A stretch of DNA of 64,000 bases from Pisaster brevispinus (GCA_023634235.1 JAMKCF010000003.1:14168742-14232741); one strand, 5' to 3'. Shown: positions 23,395 through 36,400, counted from the first letter of the stretch. Numbers and translations: made by a program. Notes: a model not told the origin generated them from the letters alone.

Positions 23395-24639
23395 TTAGTC
23401 ATATTTATGACCAGTGTTGTTGCATCTTTTGTATATTGTACAAAAAGTCTTTACGTACGCCGACTTACACGAGTCTAAGTTCGTTCACACTATTTGAGAA
23501 GAATTGTCTATAGCTCTCAGCGTCGTGTGTATCAACGAATGGAGCTTGAATGCGACAGCGTGAATGTAAAACCCCAAACAAATTGGCAGGGGGTTACAAT
23601 AGGGCAGGAATTAGAGCTGAATGGAAAAAGGGGGGAATTTACATTGTTCATAGGGGTGAAGAGACAAAATTAACAATAAAGTCATATCCCATATTTACTG
23701 TTTTAGCCCAACAAGAACATATTCAAGTTACAGTTATGATTTTAGTACAATAGCATAGACCGGAATTTAAATCAAAATCAAATCAAAATGATAATCTGCT
23801 ACTAAAGCCCTGTTGTGTCATGCACTAAGATGTTATCAGCGGAACTTAGCACGGGGTAGTAACATTTTGCCATAGATTAACATGATCCAGTTCCTGAACC
23901 TGTCCATGAGTTTGAGACAGTAGACATGACCCTAATTCCACGCAGACGTTACATGTATCATTCATCCCGTGTTTTTTTTTTTCACTGAACATTATTTTAA
24001 GGATGTACCTTTCGTTCCTCTAGAAATTTTAGTTATCTATTTATAAAGGTTTTTTGAGAAGATGGTTTTTGCCTATTGCCACGGTCACAATATTGTGTGT
24101 AGGTCGACGGATGAACATTTGCCGAAGGTAATGTTAATTCTAAGGCAACATCCAAAACAGGAAAAAAACCAAATATATGTTTGATCATGAAATTATTAAT
24201 ACCGAAGCAGGTAGCAACGCAAAACATCATTTACGAATGTTCTATAGTGTAAACGATAAGTTAAAACAGACTCGTCCAGACAGTCTTTAATGGCTGGCCA
24301 TGCAAACACGCATCGGATACCGACATGCGTATGTACATAATAGTGCATGTACATGCGCTTGAAAACCCGCTCAAATGTTTTGAACGTTGAGCTGCCAACT
24401 GTCTAATTTGCGAGAGTCGAATGAGATTAATTTTAACTAATTGGCGTATTGGTAGCGGGACCCCCCCCCCCCCCCGTCATTTTCGAGTGGTTTTCTTTTA
24501 ACAAGCAAGCTAAATCACTCTCACTTCATTTCGAAAGGAAAAAAAAAAGAATTCTGTTTCAAACTGCTTCCAAACCAAAATTACATGTACAGTATACATG
24601 TAAATGCAATAATAGTGTCAATGGCATCACTTTCTGACC

Positions 24640-25675
24640 CTATTACATTTAGCTAGACGAGAATAGTACCTTTGTCGAAGATGAAATAATAACTCACGTT
24701 TTCAAATCTAAAGGATAATAGTGGGTTGTCGCCACAACCACCCCCATACATTCAGCAAACCATAAATCAGGGCACAATTAACCTGATCAAAACAAAATTT
24801 ATGTTTTGAAGGCGTCAGACAGCCTATCGAACCGAATTGAATGACAATACCAATGGTGAAACCATGAGCGCAATGGTTAAATAAACATCATAAAGTCTAG
24901 ACTCCGAAGTTGTATTTTTAGAGAGCAGTCATGCAACACGGCACTTTTTTTACATAAGTTACGAGTATGGGATCAAAGTTGTCCCAATACAATGTCTTTG
25001 AACGAAGACCCTGAAAATTCAAAAAGTCCACCTTTTGGTGTAGATTAAACACACGGCCTAAATTAAGCTAGGATAAAATCCATTTACTTTACGTCAGGCG
25101 AACCGTTGTTACTGTCTTCCCGTTTGATGATGTAGTTTACTCAAAATGCGGTGCAGTGCATGAGCAGTAGTTCACTTTACGTACACTTAAGTACTAACTT
25201 ATGAGACCTGCTCCTTTATATTGCAGGGTTATTTCGCTTTATGTACTAGTTTGTGAGTCCTAATCCTTGATGTGAGAGGTTGTTCTCTTTACGTACTAAC
25301 TTGTGAGACCTGTTATTTGATATGAACCTTATTTCATTTTACGTACTAACTTTTGAAAGCTGTTCCTTGATATGACAGGTAGTTCACTTTGCGTACACAA
25401 TGCAAACTAACTTATAGGACCTGTTTTTTGTATATGATAAAATACAGGGTTATATCGCTCTGCGTACTAATTTGTGAGATCAGTTCCTTGATACATGATA
25501 TGGGTTGTTCACTTTACGTACTCACTTGTGAGACCTGTTCAGTTTTAGACTCAGCACCAGATTGAAGGTTACTTTTAGGTTTAGGTTTTGATAGGTACAT
25601 TTCAAGTCAAAATAAGTGCATGGAAAAGGTGAAAGGTTTTCTACCTCTTAGTCAGACCTACTTTAAAGTTCTTGA
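24640..25675 (+). repeat. direct repeat inside element 1, right copy, with a degenerate minisatellite of about 60-70 bp
   Basis: Right copy of the repeat at 22370. Between about 25150 and 25545 a unit containing TTCACTTTACGTACTAACTT then GTGAGACCTGTTCCTTGATA is repeated about six times with strong divergence. The same unit appears singly near 22930-22985 and 32440-32600 in the other elements. Confidence 0.65.
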
Positions 25676-26589
25676 GTGCTAATCAAAACAAAACTACTCG
25701 GAACAGCTTTGTGTTTGTTTACAAACACCTAATGTCTAGTTATTATTATTATTATTAGCTGTTCCGACGTAGGAGTCGGAACAGCTATTGTTTTCGTTAG
25801 GATTTTTATTTGTTTTTCTTATTATTATTCTTTATTTCCACCCAAATGCCATAGGTTTTGTACATGCATTTTGTTATCTCCTAAAGTCATACTAGGCTTA
25901 GTATAAAATAGTCAGGTCATTATTAAAGCTTAGGTCATGAAGTTATAGTAAAATGTAATTAACATAACTTAATGAATTAATTTACTCAGTTATAATGACA
26001 TGAATATTTAATTAGCCAATCTTGAGACCACTATATCTCAAAAAGTATACGTCTGATCGTCAAACTTTTTTCGATTTTATACTTGTTGGATACTGTAAAA
26101 CTGTTTGCTGGCCTAAAATGCCGGACGACGTCACCATGACGTCATTTATTGCGCGTTTTGTATCTGTGTACAAAACCCATGGCTGTAAGATTCTAAACTT
26201 GATCAAGTCCCAGTCCCATATACGAGCGATGTTGTTGCGTATTTTGTACATAATACACAGACTCTTCACGGTGAAAGACTTAGGGAAGTTTATTTTTTAA
26301 CGCATATTGCACACATCCGGGCATGGCGGACTTACAAGCGTCTCTGAGCAACGAACTCGGGCCAGCGAATCACCTCAAAACGGGTGCAGTTTGAGTTAGT
26401 TTAGTCAACACTGAAGGCCCCCAAAATTGCCAGAACGTAGTCAGGGAGTCAAGCTGAAAAGCTAGAAAGTGAAATGGCCAAACGGACGACAAGAAGGAAA
26501 ATTCCATGGGTAAGTGTTTATGATCAGAAACTCCTTGTCCGGATACTAGGCAAACTTGATTGGGCAGTACGGAATGATCCGAATGTGTA

Positions 26590-27337
26590 CACACCGTGTA
26601 CTCCTAGAACTATTCGGTTCGTTCCGCTATCGTCTCCCCGACCCTCATAGGTCATCATGTACAAAATCCTATTCGAAACTTTTTCCCCTTCACGTTTATG
26701 CACCTGGACTTCTCTTTTGAAAACGGAGCTCGCCAAAATTAGGCTCTATCTATTCATTGTTTTCAAAGTGAGCTCGGGGTGGGTCCAGAAAATCCACTCC
26801 GCAAAAAAAAAGGTGCAAAAAATGATAAATTCTCATCGTTATTCGGAATCGTCGCCTTCCGATAACAAAAATGGCCGCCGTCGCTTGTATCAATGGTATG
26901 CTGCGCGCAACGCTGGTTCACAATAACCAACGGTTTACGGATAAAAGATAAGCCATTGATTATTGTGGACCAGTGTTGCACACAGAATACTATGCGAAGG
27001 CATGTCGTGGACCAGCGTTGAACGCAGCATACCAGTGATACAAGCGACGGCGGCCATTTTGTTATCGGAATGCGACGATTCTGAATAAACGATGGGAATT
27101 TATCATTTTTTGCACCTTTTTTTTGCGGAGTGGATTTTCTGGATCCACCCCGAGCTCACTTTGAAAACAATGAATAGATAGAGCCTAATTTTGGCGAGCT
27201 CCGTTTTCAAAAGAGAAGTCCAGGTGCATAAACGTGAAGGGGAAAAAGTTTCGAATAGGATTTTGTACATGATGACCTATGAGGGTCGGGGAGACGATAG
27301 CGGAACGAACCGAATAGTTCTAGGAGTACACACCGTG
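26590..27337. mobile_element. foldback element with long terminal inverted repeats, copy 2 (Mutator-like)
   Basis: Element 26599-27328 (730 bp) has the same termini and arms as copy 1, but is bordered by a different 9-bp direct repeat, CACACCGTG (26590-26598 and 27329-27337). Element 1 has the single unoccupied CACACCGTG at 16680-16688. It is therefore an independent insertion and did not arise by duplication of the host element. Confidence 0.82.
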
Positions 27338-30105
27338 AGTCTGTTTAAATGATGGTGTTCACCGTCATGTCACTAAACAAGGACAATGCTATAAATCCCT
27401 TTGTTTAAGATAGAGTGGTGAGCTTGTTCCACCCCTTCAATGATCCTTTCTTTGGTACAAAATACAATACATGGGAATTATTAGATTTAGAAGACCCCCC
27501 TCACACAAAAAAAAGTCCTGAGTGAGTGACAAATCCACTTCACTTGCAACTTGTTTTTCTATTCATCCAAGTTTAGCGTTTCAGCTACCAATTCCTCACC
27601 AGGAATATTTAATCAGGTACAAGAGAAAGGAAGTTCAACATCAATTAAAAAATCGAATAAATCTCCTTTGGCTACGGAACTATTTCCCATCTTTGTGTCT
27701 TGCCCATAAGAAATATTTTAAATTTCCTATTTAAGTATTGGTCCTAGTCACAGTGAAATAGAGGTTAGTGGATGAATCACTTTTCCAACACCCCCCCCCC
27801 CCCCATAACAACAAAATTATGAGGGTTTGATTAATTTATGGGTACATTTTACCAGAAATGAGCATCTGAGGTGTCAATGTTCGCCCTCATGTCACTGAAC
27901 AATGGCAATGTTAATAATTCCCTCTGTAAAATAGAGTGGTGAGCTTCTTCCATCCCTTCATGGTCGTTTCTTTGTTTCGACATGAGAGTTAATCAATAAA
28001 TAAGGGAAGGGTTTGAAATCTGTGAGATTCGATAATATGAGTGCAAGATTAAAACCCAACTTAAGATTCAATAACGCGAGTTGCGAGATACAGCTATAGA
28101 GCACCACGTAGTTAGTTGATTGACCATCCTTTCCAATCCCCCCAAGGGTAAAAAATGCGGGTTTATGAAATTCTTGGTAACTTTTTAATTTGTTTTCAAT
28201 AGATTGTAAAATTTTGTTTAATTTCTATAAGGAAATCTGGAAGACTGGATGAAGGACTGATCCATCAACAGCTGGACCATCAAGTGCTGGACTCTCGGTG
28301 ACTGAACCCTCTACATCAACTACACAAACGGATTGTTTATCGGAAACATGTATTGGTTGTTCTTCGAGTCTGAATCAGTGATTAGGATTTCATTTTAGGA
28401 TTTAAAAACATCAACAGCTTCCCAACTCATGGGGTTTAGAAAATTGTATGATACCGAAGGCTAAAAAGACAAGCTAAAGGAATATGTACATTGATTATGA
28501 AACAAAGATATTTGGTTACCCAATACAAATGTTTATTTACTCTTTCAATTTATCATGAGTTGATGGTCTAATAAACATTTCACAAATTAAATGTGGATCA
28601 CAACACTTTTACAAGCAACACTCTGGAATCAGTTTGCCATAGGTTTGAAAAGTGTACAAGTACACACCATATACCAAGTCCCATATTCAATGAGGAATAG
28701 TAACATTTTGGCATGACCACCTCTGTTGGCCATCATAAAATTTAGTCAATTTCAACTTTTGGAAATATATGTCGATAAGTTTCATACTCAGTATGATATG
28801 ATCACCTTTATCACAATGCACAACGGTTCATTTCATAGTTCCACTGTGTAAAAGTCCCCACAACTCTGGGTATGCCTACCCATTACTGTCAAAATGCAGT
28901 TATCGAAATGCTGTATAATAGCGTTCTTTATCATGTTTATCTTTAATGTATTGTTACACCACTATTAACATGTACTATGGATTTATGGAATTTCACTCTG
29001 ATGAGTAAAGCAAGAAAAAAATTAATCTATAAAACAGTTTGGAGTATTTTGGCATGATCACTTTTTTGTGGCAGTTCAAAATCTAACTCTAAGTTATGAA
29101 AGTGTAAATGGTGTAGAACTACTAAGCATCTTTTGTACCAGTGTGTAGATAACAAGCACAGTATAATTTGGTTTATTTCAAGTTTGTATTGGCTTTAGAA
29201 TCAATTTCAGTTGATAAAGACTATCATTTTAGAAATTTTTAACATCTTTTTTTTCAGCAGAGTTTTGCAGTCCTCAATAAACAGTGAAACAAAGTGCAGC
29301 GAAACGTTCCTTGTTTGTTTTTGTTTTTGTTAAAGGACCTGAATTTGGGTAAATATTTAAAACAACTCCCCTCTTATCTTGACTACCGAGGATGCTGTTG
29401 CAGTGATGTCATCTCAGGGAGCTACTTGTTTTATTTTTGTTTAAAAAAATGAATTGTGAATCCCCAAATTTGCTTGTTAGAAGAATTTGTGAGAAGATTG
29501 CACTTTGGCTTGACATAATATGACAAATTAACAAATCATTAAAGAAAAGAATGTTTATGGCGGAGAATAACATTCTAAATTCTGTCCACTTTTTGTGAAT
29601 AAACTAATTGTAAAATACCCTTAAAAATGGCAACACAAAAGTTAGAAATAACGATGAAATGGGACACAATGGTGCATCTCCATCGATTGCATTATAAAGC
29701 AACATTTCTTGGAACTTTTAATTTTTTTTATGAAACCTGTTCGTTCTTAGTGTGACAATTAATGATAAATGTTCACCATAAAGAGACTTTTTGGCTTTTG
29801 TTTAAACATGTATTTGCAACACAAAGGAATCTATTAACAACCTATTAACAGGATGTATGCAATGCACTTCTGATCCTTGATATTCGATTCCTAACCGGTA
29901 GAGGACTCATTGCTTTGTGCACAGCCCATTCGATTTGTACATGAGCAACATGTAATTCCTACGAAGGTTTAGGATTTTCGTGAAAATACATTGGATGGAG
30001 TATTTTTTACCATCGTGAAATTTATTAGAATGAATGACACATTTTTTTTACTATGACGTCATCAGGTGTCGAATTACGGTAATTCGAAGCTTATTCCTTT
30101 AAAAA

Positions 30106-30700
30106 TCATATCTCCTGAACCACATGTTATAAAGTCGTAACGTTTGTGTTGTTTTGTAGCTTACAACAAATGCAAAAATTTAATTTTAAAGATGACCTCA
30201 CTTTGACCTTTACTTCCGGTCCAAACGGGAAGCTCACAACTTTAACAAATCATATCTCCTGAACCACATGTCATAAAGTCGTAACGTTTGTGTTGTGTTG
30301 TAGCATACAACACTGGGGTCGTTTTATGTACAATAATGACCTCACTTTGACCTTTCCTTTCGGTCCAAACAGGAAGCTCAACAATTTAACAGATGATTTC
30401 TCCCGAACCACATCTAATAAGTCGTAATATTTCTGTTGTTTGAAACTTATAACAATTTCAAAAAATTAACAAAAACAATGACCCACTTTGACCTCTACTT
30501 CCGGTCCAAAATTGCAAACAGGTAGCTCAAAAAAAAAATATATATATATATCACCTGAACAAAATTCCATAAAGTCGTGATGTGTGGTTGTGTTGTAACT
30601 TACAACAATTGTAAAATTGTATTTAAAATCATGGCCTCATTTTGATCTTTCCTTCCAGTCAAAATATGAAGTTTAAATTAAAAAAAAGTTTTCCTGACCC
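30106..30700 (+). repeat. degenerate tandem repeat of about 145 bp near the right end of element 2
   Basis: Four units start at about 30106, 30250, 30394 and 30545, each running TCATATCTCCTGAACCACAT, TAAAGTCGTAA, TGACCTCACTTTGACCTTT and ACTTCCGGTCCAAAC. One unit is present in element 1 at 21190-21335. The period is close to that in the small element at 19549 although the sequence is unrelated. Confidence 0.7.
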
Positions 30701-32587
30701 ACAGATCGTTAAATTATAATTTTTGTGCCGTATTGTAGCATTGAGCACACGTAACATTTTATTTAAAAACACGACCGCACTTCAGCTTTACAGTTTGGAA
30801 TTTTTGCACCGTTAGAGTCAAATAGGGGGTATGTGATAGGTTTAGAGTTATTGTCTAAGTGCCTCATTTTCAGGGTTCATTTCACATCCTCGATCAAACA
30901 GTGATATCCTAACACCGGAACAGCTTTGTGTTTGTTCACAGAACAAACACTTGACATCTAGTTATTATTATTATTAGCTGTTCCGACATACAGTCGGAAC
31001 AGGTATTGTTTTTGTCGAGATTTTTATTATTTTTATTATTAGCTGTTCCGAACTTTCAGTCGGAACAGCTATTGTTTTCGTCGAGATTTTTATTATTTTT
31101 ATTATTATTATTATTATTATTATTCTTTGTTTCCACCCTAAATCCCATAGCATTTGTACACGTTTTTTCTTTAAACCTTATATCCTAGAGCGTAAATAGG
31201 AAAGAGTTTAATCATATATCAAATTGAAGCTTAGAACATAAACTTGACTCTTAATGTAAAAAATATTAAAATTCTTAATTAATTAGCCACTTTACAGGAA
31301 GGTGAATATTTAATTAGCCAATCTTGAAAGCACCATAACTCAAAAAGTATACCCCCGATCGTCAAACTTGTTTCAGTTTTAGACTTCTGAGATACTGTAG
31401 ATGTGCTTTCCGGCCTAAAATGTGGAACGACGTCACAATTACGTCATCTATTGCGCATTTTAGCCCGTGTACAAAACACATGGGATGGTTTTTAAACAAT
31501 TGAGGGCGCTATACCAGTTTAACGGTGCTCTCGCTTGCTTTCTTGAAATTCGATCAAGTCCTCCTAAACCCATTGACCCGTGTTGTTGCGTTGTTTGTAT
31601 GTAGAGTATGTTATAAAGAGTCATTCCTGCGCCGACTAGCACAAGTTTACGTTCATTCACAAGAATCGAGAAGAATTTTTCTTGCTCTCAGCGCAGAGCG
31701 TCGTGTCCGCTCAGATCTTGTCGTTATTCAGCGTGAACGTAGACAATCGAACGCCGTATGTTGGGACGATGTTGCCCGCGTGTCAGACTTGTCTGCGCTT
31801 GGGTCCCGTTCACCGGAAAACGATCTTTTAGGTTTCTAATGCAAACGCATTACTTGAAGCTGAATCGTGAAGAAAACAAGGCTACGTTTTTAAGGTTCTT
31901 GTGCGAATGCATTACTTCGGGAAATCACTATGTAGCAAACAACAAACCTGTTGGGGGTTGCAATGAGGCTCAAATTGTAGCTGAATGGGAATAGGAATAG
32001 ACAAGAAAAAATACATTTTTCATGGGTGTGATGAAGAGCCAAAATTAACAACGAAGTCATATCCAATATTTACTATTTTAGCCCAACAAAAACATTCAGT
32101 ATTAAAAAGACACAACAAATGTTAGTACAATAGCATAGACCAAAATTTAAATCGTCTACCCAAAATTATTATGTGCTTCTAAAGCCTTGTTGTGGCATGC
32201 ACTGAGATGTTATCAGTGGAAAGCAGGCGTAGTAACAGATTTATAATTCGTTTTGAATTAATAATTCGTTTCGATTTCATAATTCGTTTCAAATTCATAT
32301 TTCCTTGATAAGAGTAGTAGTTCGTGTTATGTTCTAACTTATTAACTTATACCGCATTTAATATTTTATCGCAACAACAATTACATACACGATATTTAAA
32401 AAAAATTATTTTTACAATTACAATTTTAATACAACAGCATAGAGCAATCTTTGCTTACTGACTTGTGAGACCTGTGATCGCTTTACTTACTAAATTGTGG
32501 GACCTGTGGTGTGATTGCTTTACGTACTAAATTGTAAGACCTATTCAATGATATACAGTCTTGTGTGGTTTGCGCACTAACTTGTGA

Positions 32588-33135
32588 GACCTGGACCCAA
32601 TTTCATGCTGCTTACTGTAAGCAAAGAATCGACGCTTACGGAAACGGAAGCAGAGAATTCCATGCTTACGTCAAGCGTATTTCAGGGGTTAGCAGAGAAT
32701 TTCGGCTTTTTCTCGTGTGTACTTTATGTAACTAGGCATTCTTCGCTTACACAGCTAGCGCAGGAATTCGACGCTTGCAAAATAAGCGGAGAAAGGTGAC
32801 CGTAAGCATGGATTTCGGCAGTAACCAGATCCATGTAATTTGGCTCATTCGTTTAAATGAGGGGTAGTTCACTTTATACACTAAGGTGTGAGACCCAGGC
32901 CCAAATACATGGCTCTGCTTGCCAAAAGCAAAGAATCAACGCTTACGGAAGTAGAGACTTCGGTGCTTACGTCAATTGTATTTCAGGGGTTAGCAGGGAA
33001 TTTCGGCTTGTGCGCGTGTGTACTTGGCGTAACTAGGCATTCTTCGCTTACACAAATAGCTCAAAAATTTGACGCTTCCAAAATAGGTGAGGGGTGACTA
33101 TAAGCATGGATTTCGGCATTTACCAGAGCCAGTTA
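32588..33135. repeat. two tandem copies of the CCCAATTTCATG / GCTTAC palindromic repeat
   Basis: Copies at about 32588-32840 and 32890-33135, each preceded by a CTAAnnTGTGAGACC phrase, so the duplicated unit is about 300 bp. They share GCTTACGG, AGCGTATTTCAGGGGTTAGC, TAACTAGGCATTCTTCGCTT and GGATTTCGGCA with the inverted copy at 10521-10772. Confidence 0.7.
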
Positions 33136-33148
33136 TAGACTCATTGAG

Positions 33149-33430
33149 CATTAAAGATTGAACATGGGTTACCGTGACCCCATGTTAACCTTTACTTCCG
33201 GGTCAACCAGAAGTGGGACCATATCTCAAGAACTACACAACCCATGTTCCATTTCTTTTCAGTTATTAGATCCTTTGAACATTGAAGATTGAACTTGGGT
33301 TACCGTGACCCCATGTTGACCTTTACTTACGGGTCAACCGGAAGTGGGACCATATCTGAAGAACTAAACACCCAATTTTCAATTTCTTTTCAGTTATAGA
33401 CCCCTTGTGCATTGAAGATTGAACTTGGGT
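33149..33430 (+). repeat. 131-bp tandem repeat in element 3
   Basis: Units start at 33149, 33280 and 33410 (the last truncated by the element end). Each begins CATTGAAGATTGAACTTGGG and contains CCCCATGTTGACCTTTACTT and GGAAGTGGGACCATATCT. It is a distant match to the repeat in element 2 through TGACCTTTACTTCCGG. Confidence 0.7.
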
Positions 33431-33492
33431 TTAATCAAAGCACAACAAAACGGAACAGCTTTGTGTTTGTTCACAAACACCTCAATGTCTAG

Positions 33493-36400
33493 TTAATTTT
33501 AGTTTAGTATTGATTCCGTAGTCGAGGCAAGGACAAAGGAAGATTGGTCCATACACGCTCCATAGTACAGGGTTGACTACAACGCCCATGCAGGTCAATT
33601 TAGGTCAATAAAGGTATCTTTAGGGGATTCGACCTCATAGCCGAAACGCCTAATGTTTCGTCCAGATTCTAGTCCAGCATTCACAATATGTAATTAATCG
33701 TATTCATAAAAAAGATAATTACAGTAGTGACATTAAATTTTAGTGTCAGCTTAGTGGTGGTTGAGCCCGGGAGGACAGTAAACTTTTACTTGAAAGAGAG
33801 CAATGTGCCTAAATACAGACGCCCAGAGGGGCTTTGCTTAATACATGGCTCACTCTCTCCCACTCACTCAGAAATACTACAATCTCAAAGTTTAATGGCA
33901 CCATAAACAAACATACCTAATGCGACGGAGAAAAAAGAAACGAAAAAAAAGTTGCTTTAAGCTTAAGTTTGCATACAGAGGAAACCCTCACAGAGTCTGA
34001 ATGACATGACAGCATTGCTGCAGTTCTCTTTACTAACCCTGGAGAAAGGCAATGTGCCACATGGCAAACGTATTAGTTTTGGTCTGCATAAAATGCTTTG
34101 TTTGTATTTCAGAACCGTTTAGCCTTGGTTAAGCTTTACAACATGAAAGGTCGACAAACTTCTACCGGACTTTTGCAAAACATGAGAGGGCGCGTCATTA
34201 CGGGTCACACAACATGCTATTCGCTCGGCCCCAGCGGCCTATCTAGGACCGCTGGGATGGGCTAATCAGCTTGCACAGATTCTTGTTCAGGAAGTACGTC
34301 ATGCGTGCAGTGCTTGCAGCGTGAGTGTGATGCATGAAGGCAAGGCGCTGGGGACGAGCGAAAACATGCTAATAGTAATACTAAACACTATAGTGAGGCA
34401 TTCATGTACCATGCGTAACAGGTTTGAGTGCAGTTAGCGCACTCTGTGCTGTAAAGGTTTATTTATTTGCCAGATTACCTAGAAGGGAGGGGTGACTTAA
34501 ACGCTGTATGACAAAACATTAAACGAGATTGTTATAATTGAATCTCAAATAAAAGACAATTAAGAACATTCAAAGCCCCGTGGGTCTCGACAAAATAAAA
34601 TAGCACAAGTAAACATTAATACAATGTAAATGATTTGTTTAAATGAACGAATGGCCTATCTGTTGGTGGACGTGATGGTGCACCCGAAGGAAATGAGCAT
34701 GGACGAACAACAGGAATTGATGGTGAACTGGGATATGATGACGAATGACGATTTTGAAGAAAATCGGGGGACATTGGAGATGATAGGGGACTTGAAGTGA
34801 TGCGGAAAGAGTTCCTTGTCCTTGATCAGGAGACAGGATTACTGTTTCCGGTACAACCAGTTAAAATGATGGGGAACAATTGGCTCTCTTGGGAATCGGC
34901 CTATAGAGCAGGACAGGTGATATAATTATTATGACGTGAAAGCTAGGCTGGCGCAATCCAACGCAGATATCCGACAGAGGCAAAATGCATAAACTGAAGA
35001 AACTTGGAGGGTTAAATCTTTCAATTTTCCTCTGTCGGAGTCCAGTGGCCAAGTGCCCAAAACACTTTCTTGGGTATGGTCATCACTGACCAACCCTTCC
35101 TAAATGCGCCGTGATTGGTTGCATAGCCTGCTACCAATCACCCACTCAATACACACCACCAGTCGACCACCCATCCCTAAACTCGCCCTATAGTCCGAGC
35201 AGGACATAGGTAAACTAGGGGTTTAAAAAGAAGGGGGTCTACAATTTCATCCCATTATACATGCCTCGTCGATTAACTTAAGAATTGTTGTAAAATGATC
35301 TACTACTGTGCCCCTGGGGTTGTTGCCTTTCAACCTGGAATATTTTGGGCACATTAGCCCTTCAAAAAATGATCATATTTTGCCGACTAGCGTAGGGCTC
35401 TTTTTCCAAGATGAAGTCCGGCCAGTTTACTCGGTTACGGGTGTTTGCGTTTTGGAGAAAAACAATCAGTTGTTAACAAATGTATTTGATTTGTTTTCGA
35501 GAGGATGGGAGACTTCTAAACAGTTTTGTTGAGTATTTAGTAGCACTAAGCATTGGTTGATATGGAGAGCTTATTCATGGTGGTGCACACCAAATGTTTG
35601 TGTAAAAAGGAAACGCGGGTAATCCAATATGATTATAGTCATCCTTAAATATTTCGTACATATAACGTTTTATTTCAGAAATGAACATCGCGAATAGCAT
35701 ATAGAATTCTTAACTGAGTACTCAGATTCAAGCACAAAACCACATTAAACTATTGTATTAAGTTTTTAAAAAATAAGCAAAATTGTATTCAAGGCAATAA
35801 TGTATAACACTTTGTGTTACCCACACAAAACTTGTTTATATTATGGCTCGTATTTTCTTCTGCTGCTGTTTTAATGAAATGTTGCTGTTGTTGCTGCTGG
35901 TGTTGTGTAATTGTGGATGTTGTGTTCATCATTGTAAGAAAATATAAAAGTGACACTTTTACATCCATTTTTAATATTGAAACTCCAATGTTGTGGCTAA
36001 TTGACACACTTAAATGTGGCAGTATTTTAGACGCAATGGCGAGTTGTTATAAACCATAAAAACATCCGAATTTAAAGGATCGTTTTTGATCACGAACATA
36101 AAAATATTGCTGTACCGGTGTCTTATATAGAGTACATACACATCTACCAATAAGGTACTCATGAGTACCCCCATCCCCCACCCCGCACGGGAAACGCCTT
36201 CACCTAAAATTATGAGTCGAACATGATAACGAAGATTATCATAAGGTTAGTAGTTATTCATTGTATAAACAATAAACCCAACGAGCTTCATAAGGAATAT
36301 TTTCATATTGATTCCTGTTCAGCTCACTGGCACACGAAGAATATAAAATATACCATAATTTCAGACCAACACGTGAAACTCTTCCTCGTCCTGTTTTTAA

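Larger units (their letters stand above)
15627..25739 (+). mobile_element. composite non-autonomous Helentron-like element 1
   Basis: The left end carries the hairpin AGCTGTTCCGAC...GTCGGAACAG twice (15627 and 15694), each followed by TATTGTTTTCG. The right end has the subterminal inverted repeat CGGAACAGCT (25699-25708), an 8-bp-stem hairpin (25711-25728) and terminal CTAG at 25736-25739, followed directly by T. This arrangement (left/right subterminal inverted repeats, 3' hairpin, CTAG/T, adjacent TTA microsatellite) matches Helentron-type rolling-circle transposons and their non-autonomous HINE/DINE relatives (established knowledge). The part 15694-21340 is nearly the same as element 2; 21755-25739 resembles element 3, so it looks like a composite. 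It contains no Rep, helicase or endonuclease coding sequence. Confidence 0.65.
25757..30961 (+). mobile_element. non-autonomous Helentron-like element 2
   Basis: It sits head-to-tail after element 1, separated only by (TTA)n. The left hairpin AGCTGTTCCGAC...GTCGGAACAGCT is at 25757. The right end has CGGAACAGCT, a hairpin and CTAG at 30958-30961. Bases 25757 to about 30240 are near-identical to 15694-21340 of element 1 apart from the nested insertions. No significant reading frame. Confidence 0.65.
30976..33492 (+). mobile_element. non-autonomous Helentron-like element 3
   Basis: Doubled left end (hairpins at 30976 and 31041), then the family leader (ATTATTCTTTGTTTCCACCC, CATAGCATTTGTACACG) also seen at 21755. 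The right end is CGGAACAGCT at 33451-33460, hairpin GTGTTTG TTCA CAAACAC at 33463-33480, CTAG at 33489-33492, followed by TT. The interior around 31480-32240 matches about 23400-23800 of element 1. It contains two copies of the GCTTAC-rich palindromic repeat and a 131-bp repeat. No Rep-helicase. Confidence 0.65.
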
